64,000 bases of DNA from Ricordea florida (GCA_949710005.1 OX453280.1:11499605-11563604), one strand, 5' to 3'; counted from the first letter of the stretch, positions 1-10,173 are shown. The notes: generated from the sequence alone by a model not told the origin. Translations and numbers: made by a program.

Positions 1-271
1 TCCTCAGAACGAATTTAAGAAAAAATGCCGCATGGAAGCTGAGTTGAAACAGAGTTAAGAAATATTTTCAATTCGATATTTGGGGGATATCTTATCCCTG
101 AAGTCGTGAAGAGTGATTGCTCTAGAGTGAAGCTTGTTTATATAAATATAATAACGCATATAGAGAAGAGTGTAGTTAAATTTTAAGTTAAGATTTTTCT
201 CATGTTCACTGGACGTGATTCCAAACAAAGTTTGTTCAATTGTAGGGGAGAAGTTTGTGTTGTTCGAGTCG

Positions 272-1270
272 TTAAACCACTGAATTACACTTTCTATAAA
301 CTTTTTTTGTGAAATGACAGTGGATGAATGTATGGTCTATGGAATCTGGCTCACCACAGTAAAGACACTCGTCATAATCTTTAAATCCAAACCTCAGAAG
401 TTCCTTTTTGGTTACGATGATTCTATGTATGAACTTAAAGTGAAACTCCTTCAATTTATTTTCTCTGCATATCTTCTTTACAGATTTGAAAACATTTTTC
501 CAGTTGTCCTCATTTATCATCAGGTTTTTGCTCCATTTTGTCGGACCAGTGTGGAATTGAGAGCTCCCGCTTTTATTGATGAATAACCAATAAAAGTCTT
601 TTGACTTAATTTTGTCTAAATTTAATTCAATAGTTTCATTAAGGGAGAATTTGGATGGATTACCGATATAATGTTCTTTTTCAATGGTCTGCTCACAGTT
701 TCTCGCTTTAACTAAGAGGTGCTTAGGAATGGCGCTTATTACCTGGTAGAGGTGAAGGAAATTTGAATGACAGTGGTATTTTTGGTTAAAATCTTGAAGT
801 GATAAAAAACAACCATTTTCATCCAGAAGATCCCGAATTGAGAGGATGCCTTTTTTTAACCATTCACTATAATAAATAGATTTTCCTTCGATAAGTATAT
901 CTTGGTTGTTGTACAAGATTAAGTCTTGCAGTTGGTCAGCTGAGCTATAAAGGCATTTCAGTTCTTTAAAGAACGTAAGAATGTCACTATAGAAAGCTGG
1001 CATTTGGGTTAAGCGTTTTGGATCGTAGTTACATCTTAAGAGGAAGCTCAAGCCTCCACACTTTTTAAAGAAATGGTCTGGAATCGCTCTCCAATTTGCG
1101 GTTTGTGTTGGCAGAAGTCTCGGGATCCAGGCTAAACGTAGTGCTTTGATCAATATCTCCACGTTCACCATACGAATCCCACCAGTATTTAAGTCCTGAT
1201 AGAGGCTTTCTCTTTTTATTTTATCTTTCTTATTTTTCCATAAGAAGTTGAAACATTTCTTTTTGACCAT
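272..1270 (-). pseudogene. LINE ORF2, C-terminal domain with zinc finger
   Basis: 332-codon frame that continues the RT C-terminus. It starts near the typical KCFNFLWKNKKDKIKRE block and ends with a zf-RVT-type finger, CLYCGEPDSIDHTFIHC (CxxC...H....C), near 300-350. This region is thought to bind nucleic acid during retrotransposition in related LINEs. It is separated from the RT frame by a single frameshift between 1270 and 1310. Confidence 0.88.
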
Positions 1271-1309
1271 TGACGCGATGTCATTAGGAACATTTAAATT
1301 AGAGATTGA

Positions 1310-3007
1310 TTAGATTAATTGAGATAGTCCTAAGGACTTAATTATGAGTACTCTGCCAAAAAGAGTTAGGACCCTAGCTCTCCACATATCCAGCTTTGTT
1401 TGCAGTTTTCTTCCTTTTAAAGTGAAGTTATATTCATTATTTCCTTTCTCGTTGTATGACACGTAGACACCAAGAACTTTGGTTGGGCAACGAACCCATT
1501 TCAGATTTAACGGAGTGGTCTTGTTTGCTTCCCATTTCCCTAGCCAAATAGCTTTAGTTTTCTTTACATTTAGACTAAGCCCTGATATACTGCTAAATTG
1601 TTGTACCGTTTTCAGAGCATTCTCTACAGAGGCTATGTTAGCACAAAAAAGATTAGTATCGTCCGCGAATTGACTTATTTTAACCTCCTTTCCAAAGACT
1701 GAAATTCCTGTTATATCGGTATTCTGGCGGATTTTATTAGAGAGTATTTCAGCCGACAGAATAAACAGGTAAGGCGAGAGAGGGCATCCTTGTCTCACAC
1801 CTTTGGACGGCTTGAACCACTTTGTTGCATAACCATTATTAATCACCGCACTCTCGATGTTGAAGTAAAATAAAGTTACCCATTTCATAAGACTATCTCC
1901 GAAGCTGAACGTTTCGAGTGTTTTATGTATTAGCGGCCACTCCAAAGAATCAAATGCTCTCTTAAAGTCAAGTGAGGTTAGGATGCCTCCCTTATTTTCG
2001 ATCTTAGTGTATTCCATTACGTCATTGATTAATCTAATGTTTTCTCCAATGTATCGGCCTTTTGTAAAGCCTGTTTGATCAGTATGTACCATAGTTGGGA
2101 GGACTGCCTCTAATCTTTTGGCAATCGCCTTGGACGCTATCTTATAGTCAATGTTGAGTAGAATAATAGGTCTCCAGTTGGAAAGTTCTAATAAGGAGCC
2201 GTCTTCTTTTGGTAGGAGGGTAATTATTCCTCTTCGTTGGGAGATGGAAAGTTCACCAAGTTCATAGGCGGCATTTAGACTGGCAACGAGGTCATGTCCC
2301 AATAATTCAAAAAAGAATACGTAAAATTCAACTGTAAGTCCGTTTTCTCCCGGAGATTTTCCATTTTGAAAAGTCTCAAGTGACTTTTTACATTCCTCAA
2401 ATGTCAAAAGCCCTTCACATGTTTCACGAACATCTTTCGAAAGGCGCGTGATTTTTACATCTTTAATAAACTCGTCATAGTCCGTATGAGAAAAGGTCAT
2501 TTCGGTTGAATATAACTCTTCATAGAAGGACTCAATTTGGTATAATATTTTTGTTTCATCCTTTACTGTGGTGTCATCATCGATATTGAGTTCCGTGACG
2601 GTTTTTTTATTATAATTTCTCTTCTCCAAGTTAAAGAAATATTTTGTTGGACGTTCTCCTTCCTCTAACCATCGGGATTTTGATCTAAACATTGCTACTT
2701 TCCCTTTCTGTTCATAAATTGACTCAAATTCATTTTTAAGTTCGGAGTATTTGTCCAGAATTTTGTCTATGTCCGGATGCTGGAAGTTATTGCATATTAT
2801 GTCGTCTAATTCATCTAACTGGCGCTTAATTTCTTTTTCACGATTGTGGTTAGTTTTCGCTTTTCTTTTAGTAAAGGCGATAGTTGCAGCTCTAATTTCC
2901 ATTCTTAATAGCTCCCAAAAGAGGCGTTTGTCTTCAACTTGGGAATTCAGCTCGCACGTTCTGATGTATGTATCACGTACCATAGTCACATAGTTCTCAT
3001 CTTTCAA
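1310..3007 (-). pseudogene. LINE ORF2, reverse transcriptase part
   Basis: 565-codon open frame covering the linker and reverse transcriptase. Visible RT blocks: SRWLEEGERPTKYFFNLEKR upstream, NWRPIILLNIDYKIASK, DQTGFTKGRYIGENI, LDFKRAFDSLEW, GVRQGCPLSPYLF and the catalytic QFADDTNLF (YADD-type box) near 1665. All major catalytic blocks appear intact, so this part decayed little. Its ends coincide with frameshifts rather than natural termini: the protein should continue from the endonuclease frame above and into the C-terminal frame below. Confidence 0.93.
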
Positions 3008-3037
3008 TAAAGTATTATTAAACTTCCAAAAACCTGG

Positions 3038-3725
3038 TCATCGAATAGTTTCCCTCGGCCATGACAAAGATATTCGTATTGCTTTATGATCAGGTGCGAT
3101 TGCCGAGTAAATTTCGCTGGTTTTCACATATTTCTCCAGATTTTTGGCAATTAGAAAAAAATCTATTCTTGACTTGACACCAAGGGACCTAGATTCATAC
3201 GAGTACTTTCTCAATTTGGGATGTTTAGAACGTTGTATGTCGACTAAATCAAAGATGTCCATCGTTTCTAAAATATAATTTCTGTAATTTGTGGGTTTCC
3301 ACGGCGCACCACCCACTTTATCTTTCTTTGAAAGAGAACAGTTCCAGTCGCCACCCACTATAAGGGTGGTGAGTTCAGACTTATCAACCATGCAATTGTT
3401 AAGTTCTTGAATAAAAGCTAACTGTTCAGCCTGACTGTTGGGAGCATAGATGTTGCAAAGTGTTAGTTTTAACGAGTCGAGGGTAACAGTAATTAGCACT
3501 ATTCTTCCCGAAGTGTTCCTATGTGAAAAATCAACCTTGGCACGTTGCGATGGATCAATGAGGATGCAAACACCTTTGCTGTGGTGTCCGCCGTGAGAAA
3601 AAAGAATTTCACCACCCCATTCGTTTTTCCAAATAGCTTCATCATTAGCGTCCGAGAAAGTTTCTTGTAGAAAATAAAATTTTGCCTTTTGATCTTTAAG
3701 AAACGAAACTGGTCTAGGTATATGT
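3038..3725 (-). pseudogene. LINE ORF2, endonuclease (APE-type) part
   Basis: Open reading from 3499 to 3038, and in the same sense further up to about 3725. It carries APE/exonuclease-endonuclease-phosphatase features: LQETFSDA near 3660 (QET metal-binding block), NIYAPN near 3440, GGDWN near 3350, SRIDFFL near 3160 and the terminal APDHKAI near 3090 (catalytic SDH-type motif). The enzyme would nick target DNA for target-primed reverse transcription. The extreme N-terminus is missing, and the frame is lost relative to the RT part near 3010-3038. Confidence 0.88.
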
Positions 3726-3735
3726 CTCGGTGCAG

Positions 3736-3911
3736 TTAAATAGTTTTGCCAAATGGCCTGCGTTTCTAAACATGCTCAGGCTTCCGATTCACTTACATTG
3801 GCTTTATCTGATTGTTTTTCCACGGCTGCATACCCTTGCCAATAAGCATCGGTACTGTAATAGATCCTGGATAATTCCATTTAAAGAGTTTCATAATCCA
3901 TTTTATTTTAA
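3736..3911. other. Junction between LINE and virus-like element
   Basis: About 175 bases between the truncated LINE 5' end and recognisable element coding sequence. Short ORFs occur, but I see no domain. The exact 5' junction of the LINE lies near 3725-3740, and no target duplication could be identified because the other LINE end is at or beyond the window edge. Confidence 0.4.
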
Positions 3912-5152
3912 TTGGCACAGGCAATTACGCAAACATTGGATCCCACTGTCAATCCGAAAATTCCATTCGGGTTAAAATCCGACTCTACCATCCTCCGAGT
4001 CACATTAACGCCCTCTCCAACCAAAGAAGGGGAGACGTTATATATCAATATTCGTCAATTGACTCAACACGTTGTGATTGTTCCATTGTCCGTCTACCTC
4101 GTCTTTGATCTTAAGTGTTGGGTCATGACAACAACACGATTGTGAATAACATTGGTCGAAATCTTGTTCGTAAGCTAGAAGTCTTATTTGGAGGCGAAAA
4201 ACTGCAAGACACAAATTGATACGATCTTTTTAGTACGTATACGCATCTGTTCTTAACCGAAAAAGAACGGCAGGATCGATCCAGACAAGGCATATCAGCC
4301 ACTAATATTCGTCGTTTGAGATGTAAGGCTAAAAATGCCGATTAATCACAAGCGAAGGATTTAATTTGTTGATATCCCGAGTCCATGGTTCAAAATACTG
4401 CATTCCACTAGATCATCCCATCTTACGGGATCATGGGGTCTTCTACCCTTTGGGTTTAGGACATGCATTGACCTTTGGATTATAGTTTGCCAACACATCC
4501 GATATTGTGGTCTGGTCGGATGCCACCAAATCACCTGAGTACCAAATAGATAACCTGGAATTAGAGTACATGACGATCCATAGTGACTATCTAGCGATTC
4601 AGGCCTTGTCCGCCTACCGAGTGGGGAAGGGGTTCTTCTACGAAAATGTCAATCTGTTCAAAACATTTGAGACATCCCTTAAAGATGTAAGTATTATCAA
4701 TGAACATGTCAATACGCCTCGACGATCGATGACCAGTATTTTGTGTCTGTTTACTCCAAAGCACAATCCGGGTTCAAGAATTTCTGAAAAATTTACCAAT
4801 CCAAATATAATCTCCGTTCATATAGATAGGGATGGGATGCCTAACAAACTATTTTCCAAAGGCATGAGACCGTCTGATCTCTGGCCCAACATTAAACGGG
4901 CAATTCGGTACGGAAGGCATCGATGAAAAATATTCTTACGATGATAAATTTGCATTGTGGATCGATTTGAGAACAACAGATAGTCTAGATGTGCATGGTT
5001 AGGGATTATCCGTCAGTTCCACTAGGGATGGAGTTCGATTGACGATTCTAAAAGCCCTCTCCACGTCCGGTAGTCTCGTATGTAATATATTCACCGTCAG
5101 TGACGCACTTATGGAAATCATGAATGGTGATTTAAAATCGATCAAATATTAA
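3912..5152 (+). pseudogene. Capsid-type protein of a Maverick/adinto-like element (decayed)
   Basis: A decayed coding region in several plus-strand frames. Readable segments include one with VYLVFDLK (about 4090-4115), one with NLVRKLEVLFGG (about 4160-4195), the open stretch 4507-4926 (139 codons; ELEYMTIHSDYLAIQAL, NTPRRSMTSILCLF) and a tail with DKFALWIDLR and VRLTILKA ending at a TAA at 5150-5152. This block pattern matches a long protein carried by virus-like elements in cnidarian and other invertebrate genomes. I infer a structural (capsid-type) role from that association; the sequence alone does not prove a jelly roll. Breaks include stops near 4220, 4340 and 4999, and frame changes near 4120 and 4920. 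The next gene starts 7 bases after the stop, the compact spacing of a viral genome. Confidence 0.6.
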
Positions 5153-5159
5153 ACGTGAT

Positions 5160-5473
5160 ATGTGTGAAAACTGTGGAAATCAACGTCTTGTTCAATTAGG
5201 TTTTGATACATTTGTTCCGAATGTGGTGCTAATTACGGTTGTGACATCTAATACGGATTGGATCCGGAACGGTGCAATAGTCCCCACGATGGTTTATTAC
5301 CGGAAAGTGCCTTTGGTACTTTGGCCCAGATGAAACCGAATGCAATACCGGTAGAACGACATGTTAGGCGTCGAGCTCTATGGAATGCTATGCCTCCACG
5401 TGAGCGCTCTTTACACAAAAAATGTGAGAATATTCATGTGAATAAAACTGCTGGAGCGATCTGTGATCATAGC
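5160..5473 (+). pseudogene. TFIIB-like transcription factor, 5' part (zinc ribbon), interrupted
   Basis: ATG at 5160 opens a CxxC zinc ribbon: CENCGNQRLVQLGFDTF, then, after a one-base frameshift near 5213, the second knuckle CSECGANYGC. A C4 ribbon of this spacing is typical of the N-terminus of TFIIB. The frame from 5258 onward contains WNAMPPRERSLHKKCENIH, which fits the TFIIB linker leading into the cyclin folds. Coding sense stops where a Penelope-like element begins near 5474; the rest of the gene resumes at about 8565. TFIIB recruits RNA polymerase to promoters, so a virus-encoded copy would direct transcription of the element's own genes. The gene starts immediately downstream of the capsid-type gene and is now broken. 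Confidence 0.72.
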
Positions 5474-5595
5474 TTAAAATATATAAATGGCTTAAACAGA
5501 TCTAAAAATATAAAAAAAAGGTATACTCTAAATTTTCGATCGCCTTCTGCGGTCTTCTTCAGAGAAATGATGGATTTCGCAAGGTTCGCAGAATT

Positions 5596-7599
5596 CTAAC
5601 AAGTTGCATTAACGTTATTGTTCGCTGCCCCTCTGGGGAGCAACTCGAGGAAAGAATGTAAGGACTCAAGAAACAACCTTTTGTTCTTGCTGCTTACACC
5701 TGTTTCAAGAATTTCGGCGTAACCTGGATGTATGTCGTGGCCGATTTCTGCATGATGTTTAATCGCGGAGTTGATATTTCCATTTGTTCCGGGCTTGTGT
5801 TCGGCTCCCCGCGATTTCCAGCTTCTTTTGCTTTCCCCAACGTATGCAAATGAGCATGTCCTGCAAGTCACTTTGTATACAATTCCCTTTAACCGCTCTC
5901 TATCCGGTCGGTCCTTAGGCTTTTTGAAGATATTTCCTAACGTTCGTACTGGTTTGAACGCTGTCTTGATGCTTTCGCGGCTCAAAATCCGTCGAACGCG
6001 CTCCGATACTCCTTTCACATACGGGATGGACGTGTATGCCTTCGGATTCTCCTGGGTTTTTGGTTGCGTGTTTGTTTTATTTGACTCGCCAACTGACTTG
6101 ATGAAGCCATCGGGATAACCGTTAGCTTTTAAGTCATTAATAACGCGTTGTTTCTCGTTCTGTCTTTGCGCGGTTGTTGATGGGATGCATTTAGCTCGAT
6201 CCATTAGAGTCTTAACGACAGCTCTCTTGCTTTGCGCTGGACTGTGTGAATGGAAGTCTAAATACTTGCTCGTATGTGTGATCTTGCGGTATACACCCAC
6301 CTCGATCCTACCATCCTCATTAATGATGTTGTTGGTGTCCAGGAAGGCTATGCTGTTTTTGCCCATAGTTGTTGTAGGCATCTCCACTGTAAACTGAATG
6401 TTCGCGTTTATCGAGTTTAAGTGGCTGTGAAAAACTTCAACACCGTCCCTCTTAATGCACGCATTCGAATCGTCGACATAGCGGCACCACCACCTTGGTT
6501 GAACGGGCGAAGTTTCTAACGCTTTCTCCTCAACTTCTTGCATTACAAGCTCTGCGATCACCGCACTGACTGGCGATCCCATGGCACATCCCGATATCTG
6601 GTGGTATTGGGTTCCCTCGAATACAAAATAACTGTTGTGCAGCAAGAAGGAGAGTACATCCAGGATCTGGCCTTTAGTCAGCTGTGTGTGATTTATCCAA
6701 TCGTCAGATCCCTCGAGTTTTTGCTGAATGACGTCCATAGCCATGTCGATTGGTATGGAGGTGAATAGTGAAACCACGTCGAATGATACGACCAGCTCAT
6801 CATCAGCCACTTCCTGGTCACTTACAAACTCTGCAAACTGTTTAGCGTTCTTGATAGAATATTCGGTTTCATTCACGAGGTGCTTCAGAAGGGAGGCTAG
6901 ATATTTTGACAGTTCGTAGGTCGGCGCGCCAATACAGCTGTTTATGGGCCTCAGTGGTATTCGCGTTTCTGTGTTTTCCGGGAGAGTGAGATGATCGTCC
7001 ATTTGTCTAAGTTCCACTTTGTGGATCTTAGGCAAACCGTAAAACGACGCTGGTGTGGAATCAGAGGGGCGTAGTTTCCAGTACTCTGTTTCACTCAGGT
7101 TTCCAAGCTTCTTGAGGTCCAAGAGTTTCCTCTGTAGCTCAAGCTCCGTTTTTGAAGTCGGGTTGCGCCTTTTGTCGGTGATTGGCGTATAGACGTTCTG
7201 ATCTTGTAACATCTCCTGGAGCTGGTTATGATAATCAGTTTTGTTCATGACAACTGTACAGTTCCCTTTGTCCGCTCTGATGATCACGATGTTTTCGTCA
7301 CTCTTTAGATCTTTAAGTGCTCCCCGTTCTTCCCTTGTGAGGTTTTGTTGCTTCGGTGGTTTAGCCTGCTTTAGAACTCCATAAATCTCCGCTCTAGTGG
7401 CGTCTTGTTTTTCTCGAGGCAAGTTGTATATTGCGGCTTCGACAGAAGCGAGTATTTCTTTCGTGGGTACGGTGCGTGGTGTGATGGCAAAATTTAACCC
7501 TTTCCTCAAAAGTGATGTTTCGTTCCTCTGCAATCTTCTGCTAGAAATATTTACTACCCATTTCCTTTTCAGCTCTTCTTCATCCGTGGAAGCTGGCAA
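5596..7599 (-). CDS. Penelope-like reverse transcriptase / GIY-YIG endonuclease
   Basis: 667 codons from an internal Met, and the frame stays open upstream to about 7690. The N-terminal half is the PLE reverse transcriptase: IIRADKGNCTVVM, FYGLPKIHK, RPINSCIGAPTYELSKYLA, VVSFDVVSLFTSIP, GCAMGSPVSAVIAEL and the catalytic RYVDDSN near residue 375. The C-terminal 100 residues are a GIY-YIG nuclease (GIVYKVTCRTCSFAYVGES, then R..EH) that would nick the target. A deletion shifts the last 16 residues compared with the second copy at 7677-8081 and places the stop after NVNATC. The long open frame suggests a fairly young insertion, but 5' truncation makes autonomous activity unlikely. Confidence 0.9.
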   Translation of the reverse strand: MPASTDEEELKRKWVVNISSRRLQRNETSLLRKGLNFAITPRTVPTKEILASVEAAIYNLPREKQDATRAEIYGVLKQAKPPKQQNLTREERGALKDLKSDENIVIIRADKGNCTVVMNKTDYHNQLQEMLQDQNVYTPITDKRRNPTSKTELELQRKLLDLKKLGNLSETEYWKLRPSDSTPASFYGLPKIHKVELRQMDDHLTLPENTETRIPLRPINSCIGAPTYELSKYLASLLKHLVNETEYSIKNAKQFAEFVSDQEVADDELVVSFDVVSLFTSIPIDMAMDVIQQKLEGSDDWINHTQLTKGQILDVLSFLLHNSYFVFEGTQYHQISGCAMGSPVSAVIAELVMQEVEEKALETSPVQPRWWCRYVDDSNACIKRDGVEVFHSHLNSINANIQFTVEMPTTTMGKNSIAFLDTNNIINEDGRIEVGVYRKITHTSKYLDFHSHSPAQSKRAVVKTLMDRAKCIPSTTAQRQNEKQRVINDLKANGYPDGFIKSVGESNKTNTQPKTQENPKAYTSIPYVKGVSERVRRILSRESIKTAFKPVRTLGNIFKKPKDRPDRERLKGIVYKVTCRTCSFAYVGESKRSWKSRGAEHKPGTNGNINSAIKHHAEIGHDIHPGYAEILETGVSSKNKRLFLESLHSFLELLPRGAANNNVNATC

Positions 7600-7676
7600 C
7601 TCCTTAAGTTTTCGTTCATGCCTCCGTTTAATTTCTACTCTGACGCGTTCACAGCGTTGTTCGATGGCTTGATGTA

Positions 7677-8081
7677 ATGCCTCGTAGTGGGAGGTCTCGA
7701 TGGGAAGGAAATATCTTCAAAAAGCCTAAGGACCGACCGGATAGAGAGCGGTTAAAGGGAATTGTATACAAAGTGACTTGCAGGACATGCTCATTTGCAT
7801 ACGTTGGGGAAAGCAAAAGAAGCTGGAAATCGCGGGGAGCCGAACACAAGCCCGGAACAAATGGAAATATCAACTCCGCGATTAAACATCATGCAGAAAT
7901 CGGCCACGACATACATCCAGGTTACGCCGAAATTCTTGAAACAGGTGTAAGCAGCAAGAACAAAAGGTTGTTTCTTGAGTCCTTACATTCTTTCCTCGAC
8001 AAAAACACTATAAATGAAAGAACGCCCTTCCCAAGGGTTTACGCATCGCTAGTTGCTCCCCAGAGGGGCAGCGAACAATAA
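7677..8081 (+). CDS. PLE GIY-YIG domain, second truncated copy
   Basis: 134-codon open frame on the plus strand; from about residue 12 it matches the C-terminus of the minus-strand PLE ORF, with a full GIY-YIG nuclease and an undamaged C-terminus (SFLDKNTINERTPF...RGSEQ). It has no RT. It is the 3' end of a second PLE insertion facing away from the first. The frame begins at the inverted junction, so this is not an independent gene. Confidence 0.85.
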   Translation: MPRSGRSRWEGNIFKKPKDRPDRERLKGIVYKVTCRTCSFAYVGESKRSWKSRGAEHKPGTNGNINSAIKHHAEIGHDIHPGYAEILETGVSSKNKRLFLESLHSFLDKNTINERTPFPRVYASLVAPQRGSEQ

Positions 8082-8261
8082 CGTTAATGCAACTTGTTAG
8101 AATTCTGCGAACCTTGCGAAATCCATCATTTCTCTGAAGAAGACCGCAGAAGGCGATCGAAAATTTAGAGTATACCTTTTTTTTTATATTTTTAGATCTG
8201 TTTAAGCCATTTATATATTTTAAAAAAAAAATATTCATGTGGTTTGTTATCAATATATTCC

Positions 8262-8562
8262 TGAATGTAATAATAATAATAATGAACTTTATTTGAGTGT
8301 CAACTGTATTTAGCACTGACGCACTAATTGGGGACACTGTAAAGCACAAATGATATGAAATGAAATCATATTACATTAAATCAATCAAATCAAATGTTGG
8401 TTTTTGTGGAGAGGGGAAAACCGGAGTACCCGGAGAAAAACCTCTCGGAGCAGAGTAGAGAACCAACAAACTCAGCCCACATATGACGCCGGGGCCGGGA
8501 ATCGAACCCGGGCCACATTGGTGGAAGGCGAGCGCTCTCACCACTGCGCCAACCCTGCTCCC
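8262..8562 (-). mobile_element. tRNA-derived SINE
   Basis: Read on the minus strand, the element starts with a tRNA-like head: GGTTGGCGCAGTGGTGAGAG holds the A box and GGTTCGATTCC the B box of an internal RNA polymerase III promoter. A conserved body with TTTTTCTCCGGGTACTCCGG follows, and the 3' tail is (ATT)n at 8268-8282. This is full-length by appearance. It sits between the PLE and the resumed TFIIB-like coding sequence, so it is a second insertion into the same gene. Confidence 0.88.
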
Positions 8563-8564
8563 CT

Positions 8565-9047
8565 GTGTTTCAACGGGCCATACATAAATACAGTGAACTA
8601 CTAGATAAAATCAAACCACGACCTCGAGGTAAATGCGATGTAGGACTTCAAGCCGCAAGCGTGTATTTCGCTTTAGAAAAACGTGGTAAACCCAAACATT
8701 ATCATGAAATAGCTAGCATGCTTGGAATCAAAACCGCGTTATGTGGGTCGTGTGATGAAGCTTACCCATTAATCTCCTCTATCCTATTCAGATTACCTAG
8801 ATTGTTATTGTTAGAATTTCAATCTAAATTTGGATCATGTGGATGAAGTCATGAATCAAATCGAGTCCTGTCAACTCATGGATCGTCACCGTCCTCAAAC
8901 CACGGTGACCACCCAGATCTATGTTACCGCGATGAACATGGGTATCCCTTGGATTTAAAACAAATCGCTCAAACATGTCGAGTCACAGAATCCACAATTA
9001 GACGGTTATTTCGATGTTTAATCATCGATGTAGGAATTAAGGGATAA
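8565..9047 (+). pseudogene. TFIIB-like transcription factor, 3' part (two cyclin folds)
   Basis: The open frame 8565-8846 holds a TFIIB first cyclin repeat: AIHKYSELLDKIKPRPRGK, GLQAASVYFALEKRGKPKHY and EIASMLGIK. After frame damage near 8840-8950, the second repeat appears: TQIYVTAMNMGIP, then LKQIAQTCRVTESTIRRLF (recognition-helix-like) and a TAA at 9045. The paired cyclin folds plus the upstream zinc ribbon at 5160 identify TFIIB rather than a generic cyclin. The two halves are separated by about 3.1 kb of PLE and SINE. The packaging ATPase begins about 14 bases downstream. Confidence 0.78.
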
Positions 9048-9060
9048 ATTACCATGTCAT

Positions 9061-9682
9061 GTGATTATGAATGGACCCACCAATTGCGAGAAAACTCAAT
9101 ATCTCGTGGACCAATTACGAGGATCCTTTCGAGGAGCCTTTGACTATATTGTTCTTATTTTCCCTACGTATCTTCAAAACCAGACGTATCGAGGATTTGC
9201 AAAACATGATAAGGGATTTATCGTCGCTTCCCCGGATGCGAGCGATAGCGATGAAATCAATCAAATACTCACCTATTGTGAAACATTATTTACCGGTACG
9301 AACACACTCATCATTTTGATTGTGCATCTAGTCATGATGTAAAGTAGAGAAGCAATAAATTTATTAGTCTGAATTTTTCTGGACGACACCAGGGGTTATC
9401 CGTTTGGGTCCTTACTCAACAATTAACCTCCATTGCCAGACCATTCCGAGATAATGTGGCGCAGGCGTGATTGCTTTCCACAATCCGTCTCAAATAGGAA
9501 CCAAAATGTTGTTCAAGGATTTTTTTGAAGATTTGGATCTTAAAACGCGTCATCGATTCATAGAATTGTTACGATCTGAAAAATACGCAAGGCTTTGTTT
9601 GTGTTTAAGATATCCCTTTAATTGCTATCTAGAAATACCCTCCGTGATAGATTATCATGTCGGTGGTGGAAGATTATCTTGA
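9061..9682 (+). pseudogene. Genome-packaging ATPase (FtsK/A32-like) of a Maverick-like element
   Basis: The open part 9061-9342 starts with a Walker A loop, GPTNCEKTQ (the usual GK pair is EK here, an unfavourable change). The Walker B strand TLIIL follows near 9290, but the acidic residues that should follow it are lost to a frameshift. Later frames give SVWVLTQQLTSIA (about 9396-9435; sensor region) and the open stretch 9467-9682 with FHNPSQIGTKMLF. Order and motifs fit the packaging ATPase that pumps DNA into capsids in Polintons, adintoviruses and large DNA viruses. The gene overlaps the start of the next ORF by 26 bases. Confidence 0.75.
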
Positions 9683-10147
9683 AAGCTCAACAAAGAGTGA
9701 GCAAAAGAAAGACAAGGTGGAAGAGGAACTAGAAACCCAAAGAGAGAGTCTTTGTATTCTAGCAAGTTTAGGAGCCACGAAAGAGTATGTAGGTCAAGAA
9801 TTAACTTTAGGAGACATTAAGAAACTATCTAGTGAATAGGTAGAAAAATATTATTACCGGTATCACATGGTCTGGGGAAACAAGTCACTATGGGATTAGT
9901 CGATTCTGCCCTCTATACTGCCTCTCGAGTCATTCGTTATCTACTACCCATTGATAGTTGTGAGAGTTTGTGTAAGGATCTCCAACAAGATGATTTGGTG
10001 AAACGTGAATTAAGTAATATGGCTGGATTATTGGTGCTAAAAGGTGTTACATTCGTAGCGCTTGCTAGTGGTTTGTTTAAGGTGGCGAAAGATATCAAAT
10101 TTTCCGACATAGAAGAACCAGCTAAAACGGTGGAGCCGCCTCATTAA
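9657..10147 (+). pseudogene. Small element gene with hydrophobic C-terminal half (two fragments)
   Basis: Two adjacent open stretches, 9657-9839 (60 codons, charged, helical, ending KKLSSE then TAG) and 9890-10147 (85 codons, with a hydrophobic segment MAGLLVLKGVTFVALASGLF). They look like the halves of one gene broken by a TAG at 9837-9839 and a frame change near 9870. The start ATG overlaps the ATPase stop. Function is unknown. A single membrane-associated helix and conserved placement next to the ATPase suggest a virion or membrane protein; this is inference. Confidence 0.5.
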
Positions 10148-10173
10148 AGATTTCTTAGCACTATTGGTTATCA

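Larger units (their letters stand above)
1..3735 (-). mobile_element. L1/Tx1-like non-LTR retrotransposon (LINE), 5'-truncated
   Basis: Minus-strand LINE whose single long ORF2 reads endonuclease, reverse transcriptase, then a C-terminal CCHC-type zinc finger from high to low coordinates. The coding region is in three frames with breaks near 3010-3038 and 1270-1310, so the copy is dead. The endonuclease starts inside the domain near 3725, which indicates the usual 5' truncation; no ORF1 is present. Positions 1-271 would be its 3' UTR, and the 3' end may lie outside the window. Clade assignment (L1/Tx1-like) rests on the RT block GVRQGCPLSPYLFILSAEIL and the C-terminal finger; it is an inference. 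It abuts the virus-like element starting near 3.9 kb. Confidence 0.9.
5474..8222 (-). mobile_element. Penelope-like retroelement (PLE) with an inverted partial second copy
   Basis: A main copy on the minus strand (about 5474-7695) encodes RT plus GIY-YIG endonuclease. A second, 5'-truncated copy on the plus strand (about 7696-8222) contains only the GIY-YIG end. The two 3' ends point outward: 5474-5657 is an inverted copy of about 8050-8222, and 5690-5940 of about 7710-7990. This tail-out inverted arrangement is common for PLEs. The main copy lacks about 60 bases near 5650 that the plus copy keeps. The unit lies inside the TFIIB-like gene. The main ORF is open up to the junction near 7690, so its 5' part is missing. 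Confidence 0.85.

Noticed and set aside
5771..6118. Plus-strand ORF over the PLE C-terminus
   Set aside because: It is antisense to the GIY-YIG domain; the same shadow recurs at 7649-7873 opposite the second copy.
5429..8241. AATATTCATGTG as the target duplication of the PLE pair
   Set aside because: The left copy lies about 35 bases outside the visible PLE border, and the bases between still read as TFIIB-like coding sequence, so coincidence cannot be excluded.
8486..8562. Functional tRNA gene on the minus strand
   Set aside because: The A and B boxes are present, but the sequence continues into a conserved SINE body with an (ATT)n tail and lacks a proper acceptor stem.
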